A model generated the notes under the pieces. The model ran no database searches. It was not told where the DNA came from and saw only the letters and a program-made list of their open reading frames with translations. A DNA stretch of 63,182 nucleotides, taken from assembly GCF_018070465.1 (NCBI RefSeq), contig NZ_JAGPXT010000031.1:1-63182 (forward strand), given 5' to 3'. Positions 1 through 8,385 of the stretch are shown piece by piece (position 1 is the stretch's first letter; every line of letters begins with the position of its first letter). The stretch is from Micromonospora sp. C95 (lineage in GTDB: Bacteria > Actinomycetota > Actinomycetes > Mycobacteriales > Micromonosporaceae). Both the position numbers and the translations under genes were made by a program.

Positions 1-95
1 GCTCGAGTACCCCGAAGGGCCTTTCCGCTCGACTTGCATGTGTTAAGCACGCCGCCAGCGTTCGTCCTGAGCCAGGATCAAACTCTCCAACAAAA
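1..95 (-). rRNA. rrs: 16S ribosomal RNA, 5' end only
   Basis: The reverse complement reads as the canonical start of bacterial 16S rRNA, with the universal 27F primer site at about 70-88 and the helix ending in CTTAACACATGCAAGTCGAG. The gene runs off the left edge, so only the first ~95 nt are present. The mature 5' end near 94-95 is estimated from the usual spacing before the GAGTTTGAT motif. Confidence 0.95.
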
Positions 96-284
96 ACCTG
101 TCGAAAAATCCATCCCAGCAACAAAAAATGTTGCCAAAGGAATCCAAACCAACCAGAAAAACTGGCCAGCCCGGGAAAAAATCAATTTGGCACTGGCTTA
201 TCAAGCACCCTGTTGAGTTCTCAAAGAACAACCACACACCAAACTCGGCTCCGTTGAGGAAACCGCGCCCGGGGCAACCGCTCC
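96..284 (-). promoter_or_regulatory. rRNA leader with antitermination boxA
   Basis: This is the transcribed leader between the promoter-proximal region and 16S. On the minus strand positions 208-230 read TGTTCTTTGAGAACTCAACA followed by GGG, the actinobacterial rRNA leader signature that includes the boxA-like TGTTCTTTGAGAA. It is where Nus factors would load to prevent premature termination. The AT-rich stretches nearer 16S probably contain RNase III processing sites, which I cannot place exactly. Confidence 0.6.
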
Positions 285-313
285 AAACTATCCGAACCCC
301 GCTCCGAGGTCAA
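285..313 (-). promoter_or_regulatory. Candidate rRNA promoter, proximal
   Basis: On the minus strand TTGACC (313-308) is followed after 17 nt by TAGTTT (290-285). This is the best sigma-70-class match upstream of the leader and lies about 190 nt from 16S, as expected for the last of several tandem actinomycete rrn promoters. Confidence 0.55.
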
Positions 314-451
314 CCTGAGGAATCAGGTGAATCGTAGCTAGCTCGGGGCCCACGCCAACGCTCGCCTTTCGGCGTCAACAGCTGTCGTGGAGAACCGCAG
401 ACCGGCCGATCACCACTCAAGGCAACCCGCCCGGCTCCTGCCGGCTCCAGA

Positions 452-480
452 ACACTACCCGGTCGGCTTCGCGTTCGCAA
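452..480 (-). promoter_or_regulatory. Candidate rRNA promoter, middle
   Basis: On the minus strand TTGCGA (480-475) is followed after 17 nt by TAGTGT (457-452). The -10 hexamer matches the TAG(T/G)NT form common in actinobacterial rrn promoters. Confidence 0.5.
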
Positions 481-595
481 CTCCATCTCGTAGAGTCGCT
501 CCGCACCGCCCGGCCTCGGCCTCGCTTCGACGTGGTCTTCGCGTTGCCGGCGCCCGTTGTCGGCCGGTTTGCCCGACCTCCCGCGTGCAGAGAGA

Positions 596-624
596 AAGTT
601 ACGCGGCCGCCCTGGAGAAGGCAA
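596..624 (-). promoter_or_regulatory. Candidate rRNA promoter, distal
   Basis: On the minus strand TTGCCT (624-619) is followed after 17 nt by TAACTT (601-596). Together with the two downstream candidates it gives a tandem array at roughly 150-170 bp intervals. It is weaker than the other two. Confidence 0.4.
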
Positions 625-837
625 ATCATCGTTCGTCGATGCGATGCTCGGCTTGTCGGGCACCGGGACGAGTCGGTCCCCTCGCGGGGCTGACCGGGAT
701 GGGCGGTGGGCCGTGGCCGAGCCGGATCCGTCCAGACGCACTGCCGGACAGGGCCGACCAGGTGCACTCACGCCGTCCATGCGGAGTGTCTTTGCGCCGA
801 CGACCACGCAGGGTCCCGACGTGCCAGAGTGTCTGGC

Positions 838-1065
838 ATGGATGACGTGTCCCGGCCCATGAGCCCGGTCCTCGCCGAGGACGCGCTGCTCGGCCTCCTG
901 CTACCGATATGGCAGTTGCTCATCGGGGCCTTCGTACTCTTCGCGGTTCTCGTCTCGATCGGCCGCCTGGCTCGACGCGGCCCGTCCCGGATGAGTACCG
1001 CCCTTCTGATCACCGCCGCCGCCATCGCCGGCTTCGCAGTTGTCGGTGTGTTGCTTCAGGGATAG
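838..1065 (+). CDS. Small predicted membrane protein
   Basis: A 75-residue ORF with two hydrophobic helices (about residues 18-45 and 53-73) separated by a basic loop containing RLARRGPSR. The start at 838 is chosen because the hydrophobic protein begins just after it; an internal ATG at 859 is an alternative, and neither has a clear ribosome binding site. It lies between the outward-facing rRNA promoters and a convergent nitrilase gene. No family is recognised. It could be chance, although two clean transmembrane helices in one frame argue for a real gene. Confidence 0.4.
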   Translation: MDDVSRPMSPVLAEDALLGLLLPIWQLLIGAFVLFAVLVSIGRLARRGPSRMSTALLITAAAIAGFAVVGVLLQG

Positions 1066-1069
1066 GTCG

Positions 1070-1867
<798 letters not shown>

Positions 1868-1930
1868 GGCTGCCAGCGTACGGGTGAGCGGGCGGTCGGG
1901 CACAGTTTGCGGTCGTGGCGCCAGCCGGGA

Positions 1931-3226
1931 TCAGGCGGACTTCTCCTCGCGCTCGCGCCGAGCGCGGCGACCCGTGAACTCGCGCGGAACGATCGTCGGG
2001 TTGACGTTCTCCAGTACCGCCTCTCGGGTGATGAGCACCCGGGCGGCGTCAGGGTTGCTGGGTACCTCGTACATCACGGAGAGCAGGACCTCTTCCATGA
2101 TGGCGCGCAGCCCGCGAGCGCCGGTGCCGCGCAGCATGGCCTGGTCGGCGATCGCTTCGAGGGCCGGCCGTTCGAACTCCAACTCGACGCCGTCCAGCTC
2201 GAACAGGCGCTGGTACTGCCGGACCAGGGCGTTGCGCGGCTCGGTGAGAATCCGCACCAGCGCGGTGCGGTCCAGGCTCCGGACGCTCGTGATCACCGGC
2301 AGCCGGCCGATGAACTCGGGGATGAGCCCGAACTTGAGCATGTCCTCCGGCATCACCTGGCTGAAGATGTCGTCGGTGGAGCGGTCGGAGACGGCGCGGA
2401 GACGGGCGCCGAAGCCGGTGCCGCCGTGCCCCGTGCGCGCCTCGATGATCTGATCCAGGCCGGCGAAGGCACCACCGCAGATGAACAGCACGTTCGTGGT
2501 GTCGATCTGGATGAACTCCTGGTGTGGGTGCTTACGACCGCCCTGCGGGGGCACGTTCGCGACGGTGCCCTCAAGCATCTTCAGCAGCGCCTGCTGGACG
2601 CCCTCACCGGAGACGTCACGGGTGATCGAGGGGTTCTCCGACTTGCGGGCGATCTTGTCGACCTCGTCGATGTAGATGATGCCGGTCTCGGCCCGCTTGA
2701 TGTCGTAGTCCGCCGCCTGGATCAGCTTGAGGAGGATGTTCTCCACGTCCTCGCCGACATAGCCGGCTTCGGTGAGGGCGGTGGCATCGGCGATCGCGAA
2801 GGGCACGTTCAACATCCGGGCCAGAGTCTGCGCCAGGTGGGTCTTGCCACAACCGGTCGGACCCAGCAGCAGGATGTTCGACTTGGCCAACTCCACACCG
2901 TCATTGCCGGAGCCCGGCGCGCCGGCCGCCTCGGCCTGGATCCGCTTGTAGTGGTTGTAGACCGCGACGGCGAGCGCCTTCTTGGCCCCCTCCTGCCCCA
3001 CGACGTAGTTGTCGAGGAACTGGCAGATCTCCATCGGCTTGGGAAGCTCTTCCCACTTCACCTCGCCGGACTCGGCCAGCTCCTCCTCGATGATCTCGTT
3101 GCAGAGATCGATGCACTCGTCGCAGATGTAGACCCCGGGGCCCGCGATGAGCTTCTTGACCTGCTTCTGCGACTTCCCGCAGAAGGAGCATTTCAGTAGG
3201 TCGCCGCCGTCACCGATCCGTGCCAC
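1931..3226 (-). CDS. clpX: ATP-dependent Clp protease ATP-binding subunit ClpX
   Basis: AAA+ unfoldase that feeds substrates to ClpP. The N-terminal zinc-binding domain has CSFC and CDEC pairs (Cys13, 16, 35, 38). It is followed by Walker A GPTGCGKTHLAQ, Walker B IIYIDEVDKIA and the C-terminal small domain. The length of 431 aa is normal for ClpX. The GTG start is supported by GGGAG seven bases upstream. It lies about 200 bp downstream of clpP2, separated by a strong hairpin, so it is probably transcribed from its own promoter. Confidence 0.97.
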   Translation of the reverse strand: MARIGDGGDLLKCSFCGKSQKQVKKLIAGPGVYICDECIDLCNEIIEEELAESGEVKWEELPKPMEICQFLDNYVVGQEGAKKALAVAVYNHYKRIQAEAAGAPGSGNDGVELAKSNILLLGPTGCGKTHLAQTLARMLNVPFAIADATALTEAGYVGEDVENILLKLIQAADYDIKRAETGIIYIDEVDKIARKSENPSITRDVSGEGVQQALLKMLEGTVANVPPQGGRKHPHQEFIQIDTTNVLFICGGAFAGLDQIIEARTGHGGTGFGARLRAVSDRSTDDIFSQVMPEDMLKFGLIPEFIGRLPVITSVRSLDRTALVRILTEPRNALVRQYQRLFELDGVELEFERPALEAIADQAMLRGTGARGLRAIMEEVLLSVMYEVPSNPDAARVLITREAVLENVNPTIVPREFTGRRARREREEKSA

Positions 3227-3384
3227 CTACGTTCTCCCTGCACTCATCGGCCGGAGCCCCGGCCACGACCTGCGGACGCTGACGCTCCGCCCGTCTTTCT
3301 CCCACTCCGCCGGTCGCCCGGCGAAGCGGTACGGACCCGACGTTACCCGCTGCCGGAGGTTTCTCCGACCCCCAAAACGGGTGT

Positions 3385-3424
3385 GTCAGAGGTCGGTCGG
3401 CAACGAGCCCGACCGACCTCTGAC
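3385..3424 (-). terminator. Hairpin terminator after clpP1-clpP2
   Basis: A perfect 16-bp stem (3385-3400 with 3409-3424) and an 8-nt loop, starting 11 nt beyond the clpP2 stop codon. No strong U-tract follows, which is common for terminators in high-GC actinobacteria. It separates clpP2 from clpX. Confidence 0.8.
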
Positions 3425-3434
3425 CCGGTAGCGG

Positions 3435-4097
3435 TCAGCTGGCCGCGTTCGCGGCCAACAGACCCTTCTTACGACTGGTGAGGATCGTGTCGACCAGCCC
3501 GTACTCGCGGGCCTCCTCGGCCGTCATGATCTTGTCACGGTCGATGTCCTTGCGGACCAGGTCGACCGGGCGGTTGCAGTGCTTGGAGAGCATCTCCTCC
3601 AGCTGCGTACGCATCCGCAGGATCTCCTTGGCTTGGATCTCGATGTCCGAGCCCTGCCCGTAGCCGCCCTCGGTGGCCGGCTGGTGGATGATGATGCGCG
3701 AGTTCGGCAGGGCCATCCTCTTGCCCGGAGTGCCCGCCGAGAGCAGCACCGCGGCGGCCGAGGCGGCCTGGCCGAGGCAGACCGTCGAGATGTCCGGCCG
3801 GACGTACTGCATGGTGTCATAGATCGCCGTCATGGCGGTGAACGAGCCGCCCGGCGAGTTGATGTACATGATGATGTCCCGGTCGGGGTCCGTCCCCTCC
3901 AGGGTGAGCAGCTGGGCCATCACGTCGTTGGCCGACGCGTCGTCCACCTGGACGCCGAGGAAGATGATGCGGTCCTCGAAGAGCTTGTTGTACGGGTTGG
4001 ACTCCTTGACCCCGTACGACGTGCGCTCGACGAACGACGGCAGAACATAGCGGTTGTGCACGGCCGCGAACTGGGGCGGCAGGCTCAGGTCGGTCAT
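3435..4097 (-). CDS. clpP2: ATP-dependent Clp protease proteolytic subunit ClpP2
   Basis: Serine peptidase ring subunit of 220 aa. The nucleophile lies in GQAASAAAVLL and the catalytic His in IIIHQPA. The N-terminal RYVLPSF and GVKESNPYNKLFEDRI segment matches the ClpP2 type of actinobacteria. It starts 14 nt after clpP1 with GAGGAG six bases upstream of the ATG, so the two are cotranscribed. In actinobacteria ClpP1 and ClpP2 form a mixed double ring. Confidence 0.96.
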   Translation of the reverse strand: MTDLSLPPQFAAVHNRYVLPSFVERTSYGVKESNPYNKLFEDRIIFLGVQVDDASANDVMAQLLTLEGTDPDRDIIMYINSPGGSFTAMTAIYDTMQYVRPDISTVCLGQAASAAAVLLSAGTPGKRMALPNSRIIIHQPATEGGYGQGSDIEIQAKEILRMRTQLEEMLSKHCNRPVDLVRKDIDRDKIMTAEEAREYGLVDTILTSRKKGLLAANAAS

Positions 4098-4111
4098 CGT
4101 CTGCTCCTCGA

Positions 4112-4753
4112 TCAGCTCAGGGTCCCGGCGCCCTCGGGAACCTGCGCGGCCCCCGTGATCACCTTGTCGATGAAGCCGTAGTCGACGGCCTCCTGGGCGG
4201 TGAACCAGCGGTCCCGGTCCGAATCCGCCTCGATCTGCGCCGGCTGCTGACCGGTGTGGAAGGCGACGCGCTCCTGGAACATCCGCTTGGTGTACAGCAT
4301 CTGCTCGGCCTGGATCGCGATGTCGGCGGCGGTGCCGCCCATCCCGCCGGAGGGCTGGTGCATCATGATCCGGGCGTGCGGGAGCGCGTAGCGCTTGCCC
4401 TTCGTTCCCGCGCAGAGCAGCAGCTGCCCCATCGACGCAGCCATGCCCATCGCCACGGTCGACACATCGTTGTCGATGAACTGCATCGTGTCGTAGATGG
4501 CCATGCCCGAGTAGACCGAGCCACCGGGCGAGTTGATCCAGAGGTTGATGTCGCGGTCCGGGTCCTCCGCGGCGAGCAGCAGCAGCTGCGCGCAGATGCG
4601 GTTGGCGACCTGGTCGGTCACCTCGCTGCCCAGGAAGACGATCCGCTCCTTGAGCAACCGGTTGTAGACCGAGTCGTCGAGGTTGCCAATGGTGTCACCG
4701 CCGCGGGCCTCGATCGCCCGTAGCGGCTTCGCTGGGATGTGCATGTCGGTCAT
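4112..4753 (-). CDS. clpP1: ATP-dependent Clp protease proteolytic subunit ClpP1
   Basis: First gene of the clpP1P2 pair, 213 aa. The Ser nucleophile sits in MGMAASMGQLL and the His in IMMHQPSGG; the segment FLGSEVTDQVANRICAQLL is typical of ClpP1. GAAGGG five bases before the ATG supports the start. It is followed by clpP2 on the same strand, with trigger factor upstream, an order conserved across actinobacteria. Confidence 0.96.
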   Translation of the reverse strand: MTDMHIPAKPLRAIEARGGDTIGNLDDSVYNRLLKERIVFLGSEVTDQVANRICAQLLLLAAEDPDRDINLWINSPGGSVYSGMAIYDTMQFIDNDVSTVAMGMAASMGQLLLCAGTKGKRYALPHARIMMHQPSGGMGGTAADIAIQAEQMLYTKRMFQERVAFHTGQQPAQIEADSDRDRWFTAQEAVDYGFIDKVITGAAQVPEGAGTLS

Positions 4754-4830
4754 GGCAGCCCTTCGCTCTCCGTACCGTCGTGTCCGACACTAACCGCTTG
4801 GCCGGTCGCCGGACTCCCGGTCCGGGCACT

Positions 4831-4844
4831 GTTCGCTCTCAGCG
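4831..4844 (-). promoter_or_regulatory. Possible ClgR box upstream of clpP1
   Basis: Positions 4831-4844 read GTTCGCTCTCAGCG, which fits the published actinobacterial ClgR pattern GTTCGC-N5-GCG. It lies about 80 bp upstream of the clpP1 start codon, where an activator would bind. ClgR activates clpP genes in Streptomyces, Corynebacterium and Mycobacterium. A single short match in GC-rich DNA is weak evidence. Confidence 0.4.
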
Positions 4845-4923
4845 CAGCAGGCCGGAGGCGTACCCGGAAAAGGGCTCGGGCCACCACCCACCGCGACCGG
4901 CGGACGATGGCCCGACCCGGTGA

Positions 4924-6270
4924 TCAGTGCTCGTGCGAGTGCTCCTGCTCGCTCGCCTCACGCAGCGCGTCCATGGTCACCACGTTGCCGGCCGCGTCCT
5001 TGATCGTGATGCGCTCCATCACCGAGGCCAGCGCCTTGCCCCGCCGGACGTCGCCGTAGACCGCGCCGGCGGTGCCGGAGCGGACCAGCTGGTCGTAGTA
5101 CTGCTGGGGGGCCATGCCGGCCCGCTGGGCGCGGTGGACGATCTCGTGACCGAACTCGTCGTCGGAGACCTGCACGTCCTCGGCGTCGGCGAGGGTGTCC
5201 AGCAGCAGCTGAACCTTGACGCCCTGGGTGGCGGCGTCGGTCAGCTCGGCGTCGATCTGCTCCTCGGTCTTCTCCTCGGCGGCGAGATAGTCCTCCATCG
5301 AGGCGCCGATGCGCTCCAGCTGGTCGGCCATCGCCTCCTTGCGGCTCTCCACCTCGTCGCGGATCACACCTTCCGGCGCCGGCACGTCGGCGGCCTCGAC
5401 GAGCTGCTCCAGGGCCTTGTCGCGGGCGGCGTAGATCTGCTCGACCCGCTTACCCCTGGTGACCCGGTCGCGCAGATCCGCCCGCAGCTCCTCGATGGTG
5501 TCGAACTCGCTGGCGAGCTGGGCGAACTCGTCGTTCAGCTCGGGCAGCGCCTTCTCCTTGACCGTACGCACGGTCACCAGCACGTCGGCGTCACGACCGG
5601 CGAAGTCGCCGCCCACGAGCTGGGTGGTGAAGGTCGTGTCCTCACCGGCGGAGAGGCCCACGACCGCCTCGTCCAGGCCCGGCAGGAGCTGCTTGCTGCC
5701 TACCTCGTGCGAGATGTTGCTGGCCGAGCCGCCTGGCACCTCCTCGCCGTCGACGGTGGCCCGCAGGTCGATCTGGACGTAGTCGCCCTCGGCGGCGGCA
5801 CGCTCGACGGTCTTCAGGGTGGCGAAGCGCTCACGCAGGCCGTTCACCTGCTCGTCGATCTCGTTGTCGTCGATCTGCAACTCGTCGACGGTGACCTCGA
5901 TCGAGGCCAGGTCGGGCACGGTGATCTCGGGCCGGACATCCACCTCGGCGGTGAAGTTCAGCGAGTCACCGTCGTTGAACTCGGTGATGTCGACCTCGGG
6001 ACGGCCAAGAGTCTTCAGGTCGTGCTCACGGACCGCAGCGAGGATGTTCTGCGGGATCGCCTCCTGCACCGCCTCGTTGAGCACGGTGCCCCGGCCGACC
6101 CGCTGGTCGATGATCGCCGGCGGTACCTTCCCCTTGCGGAAGCCGGGGATCTGGATCTGCTGGCCGATCTCCCGGTACGCCTTCATGAGGCTCGGCTCGA
6201 GCTCGACGAACGGCACCTCGATGGCGAGCCGCACGCGCGTCGGGCTCAGAGTCTCGACGGTGCTCTTCAC
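4924..6270 (-). CDS. tig: Trigger factor, ribosome-associated chaperone and peptidyl-prolyl isomerase
   Basis: 448-residue chaperone that binds nascent chains at the ribosome exit tunnel. The ribosome-binding signature PGFRKGKVPPAI lies near residue 45, followed by an FKBP-like PPIase domain and a helical C-terminal domain. The C-terminus is His- and Glu-rich (SEQEHSHEH). The frame is open 315 nt further upstream, but GTG at 6270 preceded by AAGGAG eight bases away is clearly the start; the extension overlaps the tRNA-Pro region. It stands upstream of clpP1-clpP2, the usual actinobacterial arrangement. Confidence 0.95.
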   Translation of the reverse strand: MKSTVETLSPTRVRLAIEVPFVELEPSLMKAYREIGQQIQIPGFRKGKVPPAIIDQRVGRGTVLNEAVQEAIPQNILAAVREHDLKTLGRPEVDITEFNDGDSLNFTAEVDVRPEITVPDLASIEVTVDELQIDDNEIDEQVNGLRERFATLKTVERAAAEGDYVQIDLRATVDGEEVPGGSASNISHEVGSKQLLPGLDEAVVGLSAGEDTTFTTQLVGGDFAGRDADVLVTVRTVKEKALPELNDEFAQLASEFDTIEELRADLRDRVTRGKRVEQIYAARDKALEQLVEAADVPAPEGVIRDEVESRKEAMADQLERIGASMEDYLAAEEKTEEQIDAELTDAATQGVKVQLLLDTLADAEDVQVSDDEFGHEIVHRAQRAGMAPQQYYDQLVRSGTAGAVYGDVRRGKALASVMERITIKDAAGNVVTMDALREASEQEHSHEH

Positions 6271-6427
6271 AGGCGTACTCCTTGACGGATCTCGGTTGAG
6301 TCTGGGCGCACTTTCGGCCCATCGAGTGTAGGCGAGCCGGCACGCCGGACCAGCAGCACCCGGGGCCGGCGGCGGGCCTGCCCCGCGTGCCGGTCGTCCG
6401 GGTGCCGCCATCTGGTGCTTGCGGCAG

Positions 6428-6501
6428 TCGGGGTGGCGGGATTTGAACCCACGGCCCCTCGCTCCCAAAGCGAGTGCGCTACCAAGCTGCGCCACACCCC
6501 G
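6428..6501 (-). tRNA. tRNA-Pro (anticodon TGG)
   Basis: The reverse complement folds as a tRNA: acceptor CGGGGTG/CACCCCG, D-arm GCGCAGCTTGGTAGCGC, anticodon arm CTCGC-TTTGGGA-GCGAG with anticodon TGG, and T-arm GTGGG-TTCAAAT-CCCGC. The discriminator base is A and CCA is not encoded. Confidence 0.95.
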
Positions 6502-6623
6502 TGGCGACGAGCAGTCTATGCCGTCCCTCCGACAACCGACTGCCGGGGCGTCCCCCAACGCGCCGAACGAGGACAAACCAGACACCCGCGCTCCAGGTCA
6601 GCCGGGCAGCCGGCCGGCGCAGT

Positions 6624-6671
6624 TTGCGGGATGTTGCGGTTTCCCGGCCTCGTGAGACCGCAACATCCCGC
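6624..6671. repeat. Long palindrome between the two tRNA genes
   Basis: Arms 6626-6640 and 6657-6671 are perfectly complementary over 15 bp and extend to 18 pairs if one G-T pair is allowed, with a ~10-nt loop. The arm contains GGGATGTTGCGG, and ATGTTGCGG recurs immediately after the right arm (6672-6680). It may end tRNA transcription or be a REP-like element. Confidence 0.6.
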
Positions 6672-6771
6672 ATGTTGCGGAGCGATCGAGGCCGGCGCGC
6701 GGGGGATACGGCCGCGCGGGCGCCGTGGGTGTTGGGTAGGCTGTCGGGCGCACCCGGTCCTCCGGGTGCAC

Positions 6772-6845
6772 GCGGGCGTAGCTCAATGGCAGAGCTTCAG
6801 TCTTCCAAACTGACGGTGCGGGTTCGATTCCCGTCGCCCGCTCCA
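6772..6845 (+). tRNA. tRNA-Gly (anticodon TCC), reconstituted by the integrated element
   Basis: Acceptor GCGGGCG/CGCCCGC, D-arm GCTCAATGGCAGAGC, anticodon arm TCAGT-CTTCCAA-ACTGA with anticodon TCC, T-arm GCGGG-TTCGATT-CCCGT, and CCA encoded at 6843-6845. The 3' half from 6801 onward is supplied by the element's attachment site, because the same 47 bp recurs at 20574-20620. Confidence 0.95.
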
Positions 6846-6847
6846 CG
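6801..6847 (+). repeat. attL, 47-bp direct repeat
   Basis: Identical over 47 bp to 20574-20620. It spans from the anticodon arm of tRNA-Gly to two bases beyond CCA. The flanking bases differ on both sides (G6800/A20573 and A6848/G20621), which sets the repeat limits. Confidence 0.95.
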
Positions 6848-6852
6848 AACTC

Positions 6853-6890
6853 CGGCCCAGGTCAATGGCACGATCGCCGAACCTGGGCCG
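6853..6890 (+). terminator. Element-borne hairpin after tRNA-Gly
   Basis: A perfect 10-bp stem (6853-6862 with 6881-6890) and an 18-nt loop, six nt after attL. It shares the stem sequence GGCCCAGGT with the hairpin beyond attR. It probably terminates the reconstituted tRNA and, from the other side, the int transcript that ends at 6899. Confidence 0.65.
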
Positions 6891-6898
6891 TTCCCGTT

Positions 6899-8146
6899 CT
6901 AGCTCTCTTTGATCTTGCGTGCCATTGGCGTGCCAGTAGCGCCCGCCGTGCCGTCGGAGGCGGTCTTACGTGCCGGTCGCGTGGCCTTCTTGCCCTTGGT
7001 CGGCTTCTGCTTGGCCTTGGCCGTCGCGCGCTTGGTCTGCTTGGTGATGCGGCGGTCCATGGCGTCGGCGATCTCCCGGTCGCGCTCGCTGTTGGCGTGC
7101 TGGTAAATCAGGGCCGCCCGCATGCTGGCGTGACCCATCCGGTGCATCAGGTCACGGGTGCTGGCCCCGGTCGCCGCCGCCAGGTTGTTGCCGGTGTGCC
7201 GCAGATCGTGGAAGTGGAACCCGTCTGGCATGCCAGCCGCCCGCAGCGCCGCCGCCCAGCCGACCGCGCGCCGGAAGTTGCCGGAACGCAGTACCGCCCC
7301 CTTGTCCCCGGTGAAGACCAGCGCCTCCGGCCCCTTCCCCACGAACTCATCCAGGTGATCGGCCAACACAAGCCGTGCCGCCGCCGGCAGCGTCACCACC
7401 CGATTGCCCGCCTCCGACTTCGGCGGCCCGAACTCCATCCGGTTACGCAACGCCGCCAGCTTGCGCGGCACCCGCACCGTGCCCGCCGTCAGGTCGACGT
7501 CGCCGCGCCGCAGCGCCGCCAGCTCACCCCAGCGCAGCCCGGAGAACGCGGCGACGATCACCAGCGCGGAGAACCGGGCCGGCATCCGCTCGGCGAGCGA
7601 GAGCACCTGGGCTACGGTCGCCACCGGCCGCTCCGGTGTGTGGTAGCGGTCATAGCCCGGGATCCGGCACGGGTTCTGCCGAATTAGCTCGTCCTCCTTG
7701 ACGGCGGTGTTGAGGATCGCCCGAAGGAGTGAGTACGCCTTGACCGCCTGCGGTTCGGTGGTGCCACCGTCGAGCAGCGTGCGCCGCCAGGTCCGGATGG
7801 TCTGCGGCTTGATCGCGCCCAGGGCGAGCCCACCGAGGTGCGGACGGATGTGCAGCCGGAACAGATCCTCGTAGTTCTCGCGGCTGCGCGGCTGGAGCTT
7901 CCGTTCGGCGATCCACTTCCGGCCGTACGGCTCAAGCTTGATTTCGCCCGCCTCCGGGGCCGACCAGTCCCCCTTGATGATCTCCGACTCCACGACGGTC
8001 AACCACTTGCCTGCCTGCCGTTCGGTCTCGAAGGTGCGCGGCGCCTTCCGCTCCAACCCGTCCGGCCCGACGTACCGCGCTTGGAACCGCCCGGACGGCA
8101 GCCGCCGCACGTTGCCGAAACGCCGCCGGCCCTTGCTGCCCGCCAT
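6899..8146 (-). CDS. int: Tyrosine site-specific integrase of the AICE
   Basis: 415-residue phage-type recombinase that integrates the element into tRNA-Gly. The N-terminal SAM-like core-binding domain covers roughly residues 60-150. Catalytic motifs are visible: Arg in AFSGLRWGELAALRRGD, HxxR in FHDLRHTGNNL, MGHASMRAALIYQH with the conserved His and the nucleophilic Tyr. The C-terminus is Lys-rich. It lies next to attL, as is usual, and its ATG overlaps the xis stop in ATGA. Confidence 0.93.
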   Translation of the reverse strand: MAGSKGRRRFGNVRRLPSGRFQARYVGPDGLERKAPRTFETERQAGKWLTVVESEIIKGDWSAPEAGEIKLEPYGRKWIAERKLQPRSRENYEDLFRLHIRPHLGGLALGAIKPQTIRTWRRTLLDGGTTEPQAVKAYSLLRAILNTAVKEDELIRQNPCRIPGYDRYHTPERPVATVAQVLSLAERMPARFSALVIVAAFSGLRWGELAALRRGDVDLTAGTVRVPRKLAALRNRMEFGPPKSEAGNRVVTLPAAARLVLADHLDEFVGKGPEALVFTGDKGAVLRSGNFRRAVGWAAALRAAGMPDGFHFHDLRHTGNNLAAATGASTRDLMHRMGHASMRAALIYQHANSERDREIADAMDRRITKQTKRATAKAKQKPTKGKKATRPARKTASDGTAGATGTPMARKIKES

Positions 8147-8364
8147 CAGGCCACCTCCCCCAGGTAGTCACGCAACTGCGCCCGGGTCATCGGCACCACC
8201 CGGTTTGTCTCGATGTACGCGGCCACGGCGGACGCCTCGAAGCGCACCAGCCGGCCGACCTTGACGAACGCGATCCGCCGCTCAGCCACCAGCCGGCGCA
8301 CGAATCGCGGCGTTGCCTTCAGGCGAGCGGCGACCTCATCGGCGGTCAACAGCTCGTCATCCAT
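8146..8364 (-). CDS. xis: Excisionase-type helix-turn-helix protein (Xis)
   Basis: 72-residue protein of the MerR-like excisionase family: LLTADEVAARLKATPRFVRR forms the helix-turn-helix, followed by the wing containing RIAFVKVGRLVRF. It bends DNA at the attachment site to direct excision with Int. GGGGGAGGAG seven bases before the ATG is a very strong ribosome site. It is translationally coupled to int. Confidence 0.88.
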   Translation of the reverse strand: MDDELLTADEVAARLKATPRFVRRLVAERRIAFVKVGRLVRFEASAVAAYIETNRVVPMTRAQLRDYLGEVA

Positions 8365-8385
8365 GCGGTTGCTCCTCCCCCTGGT

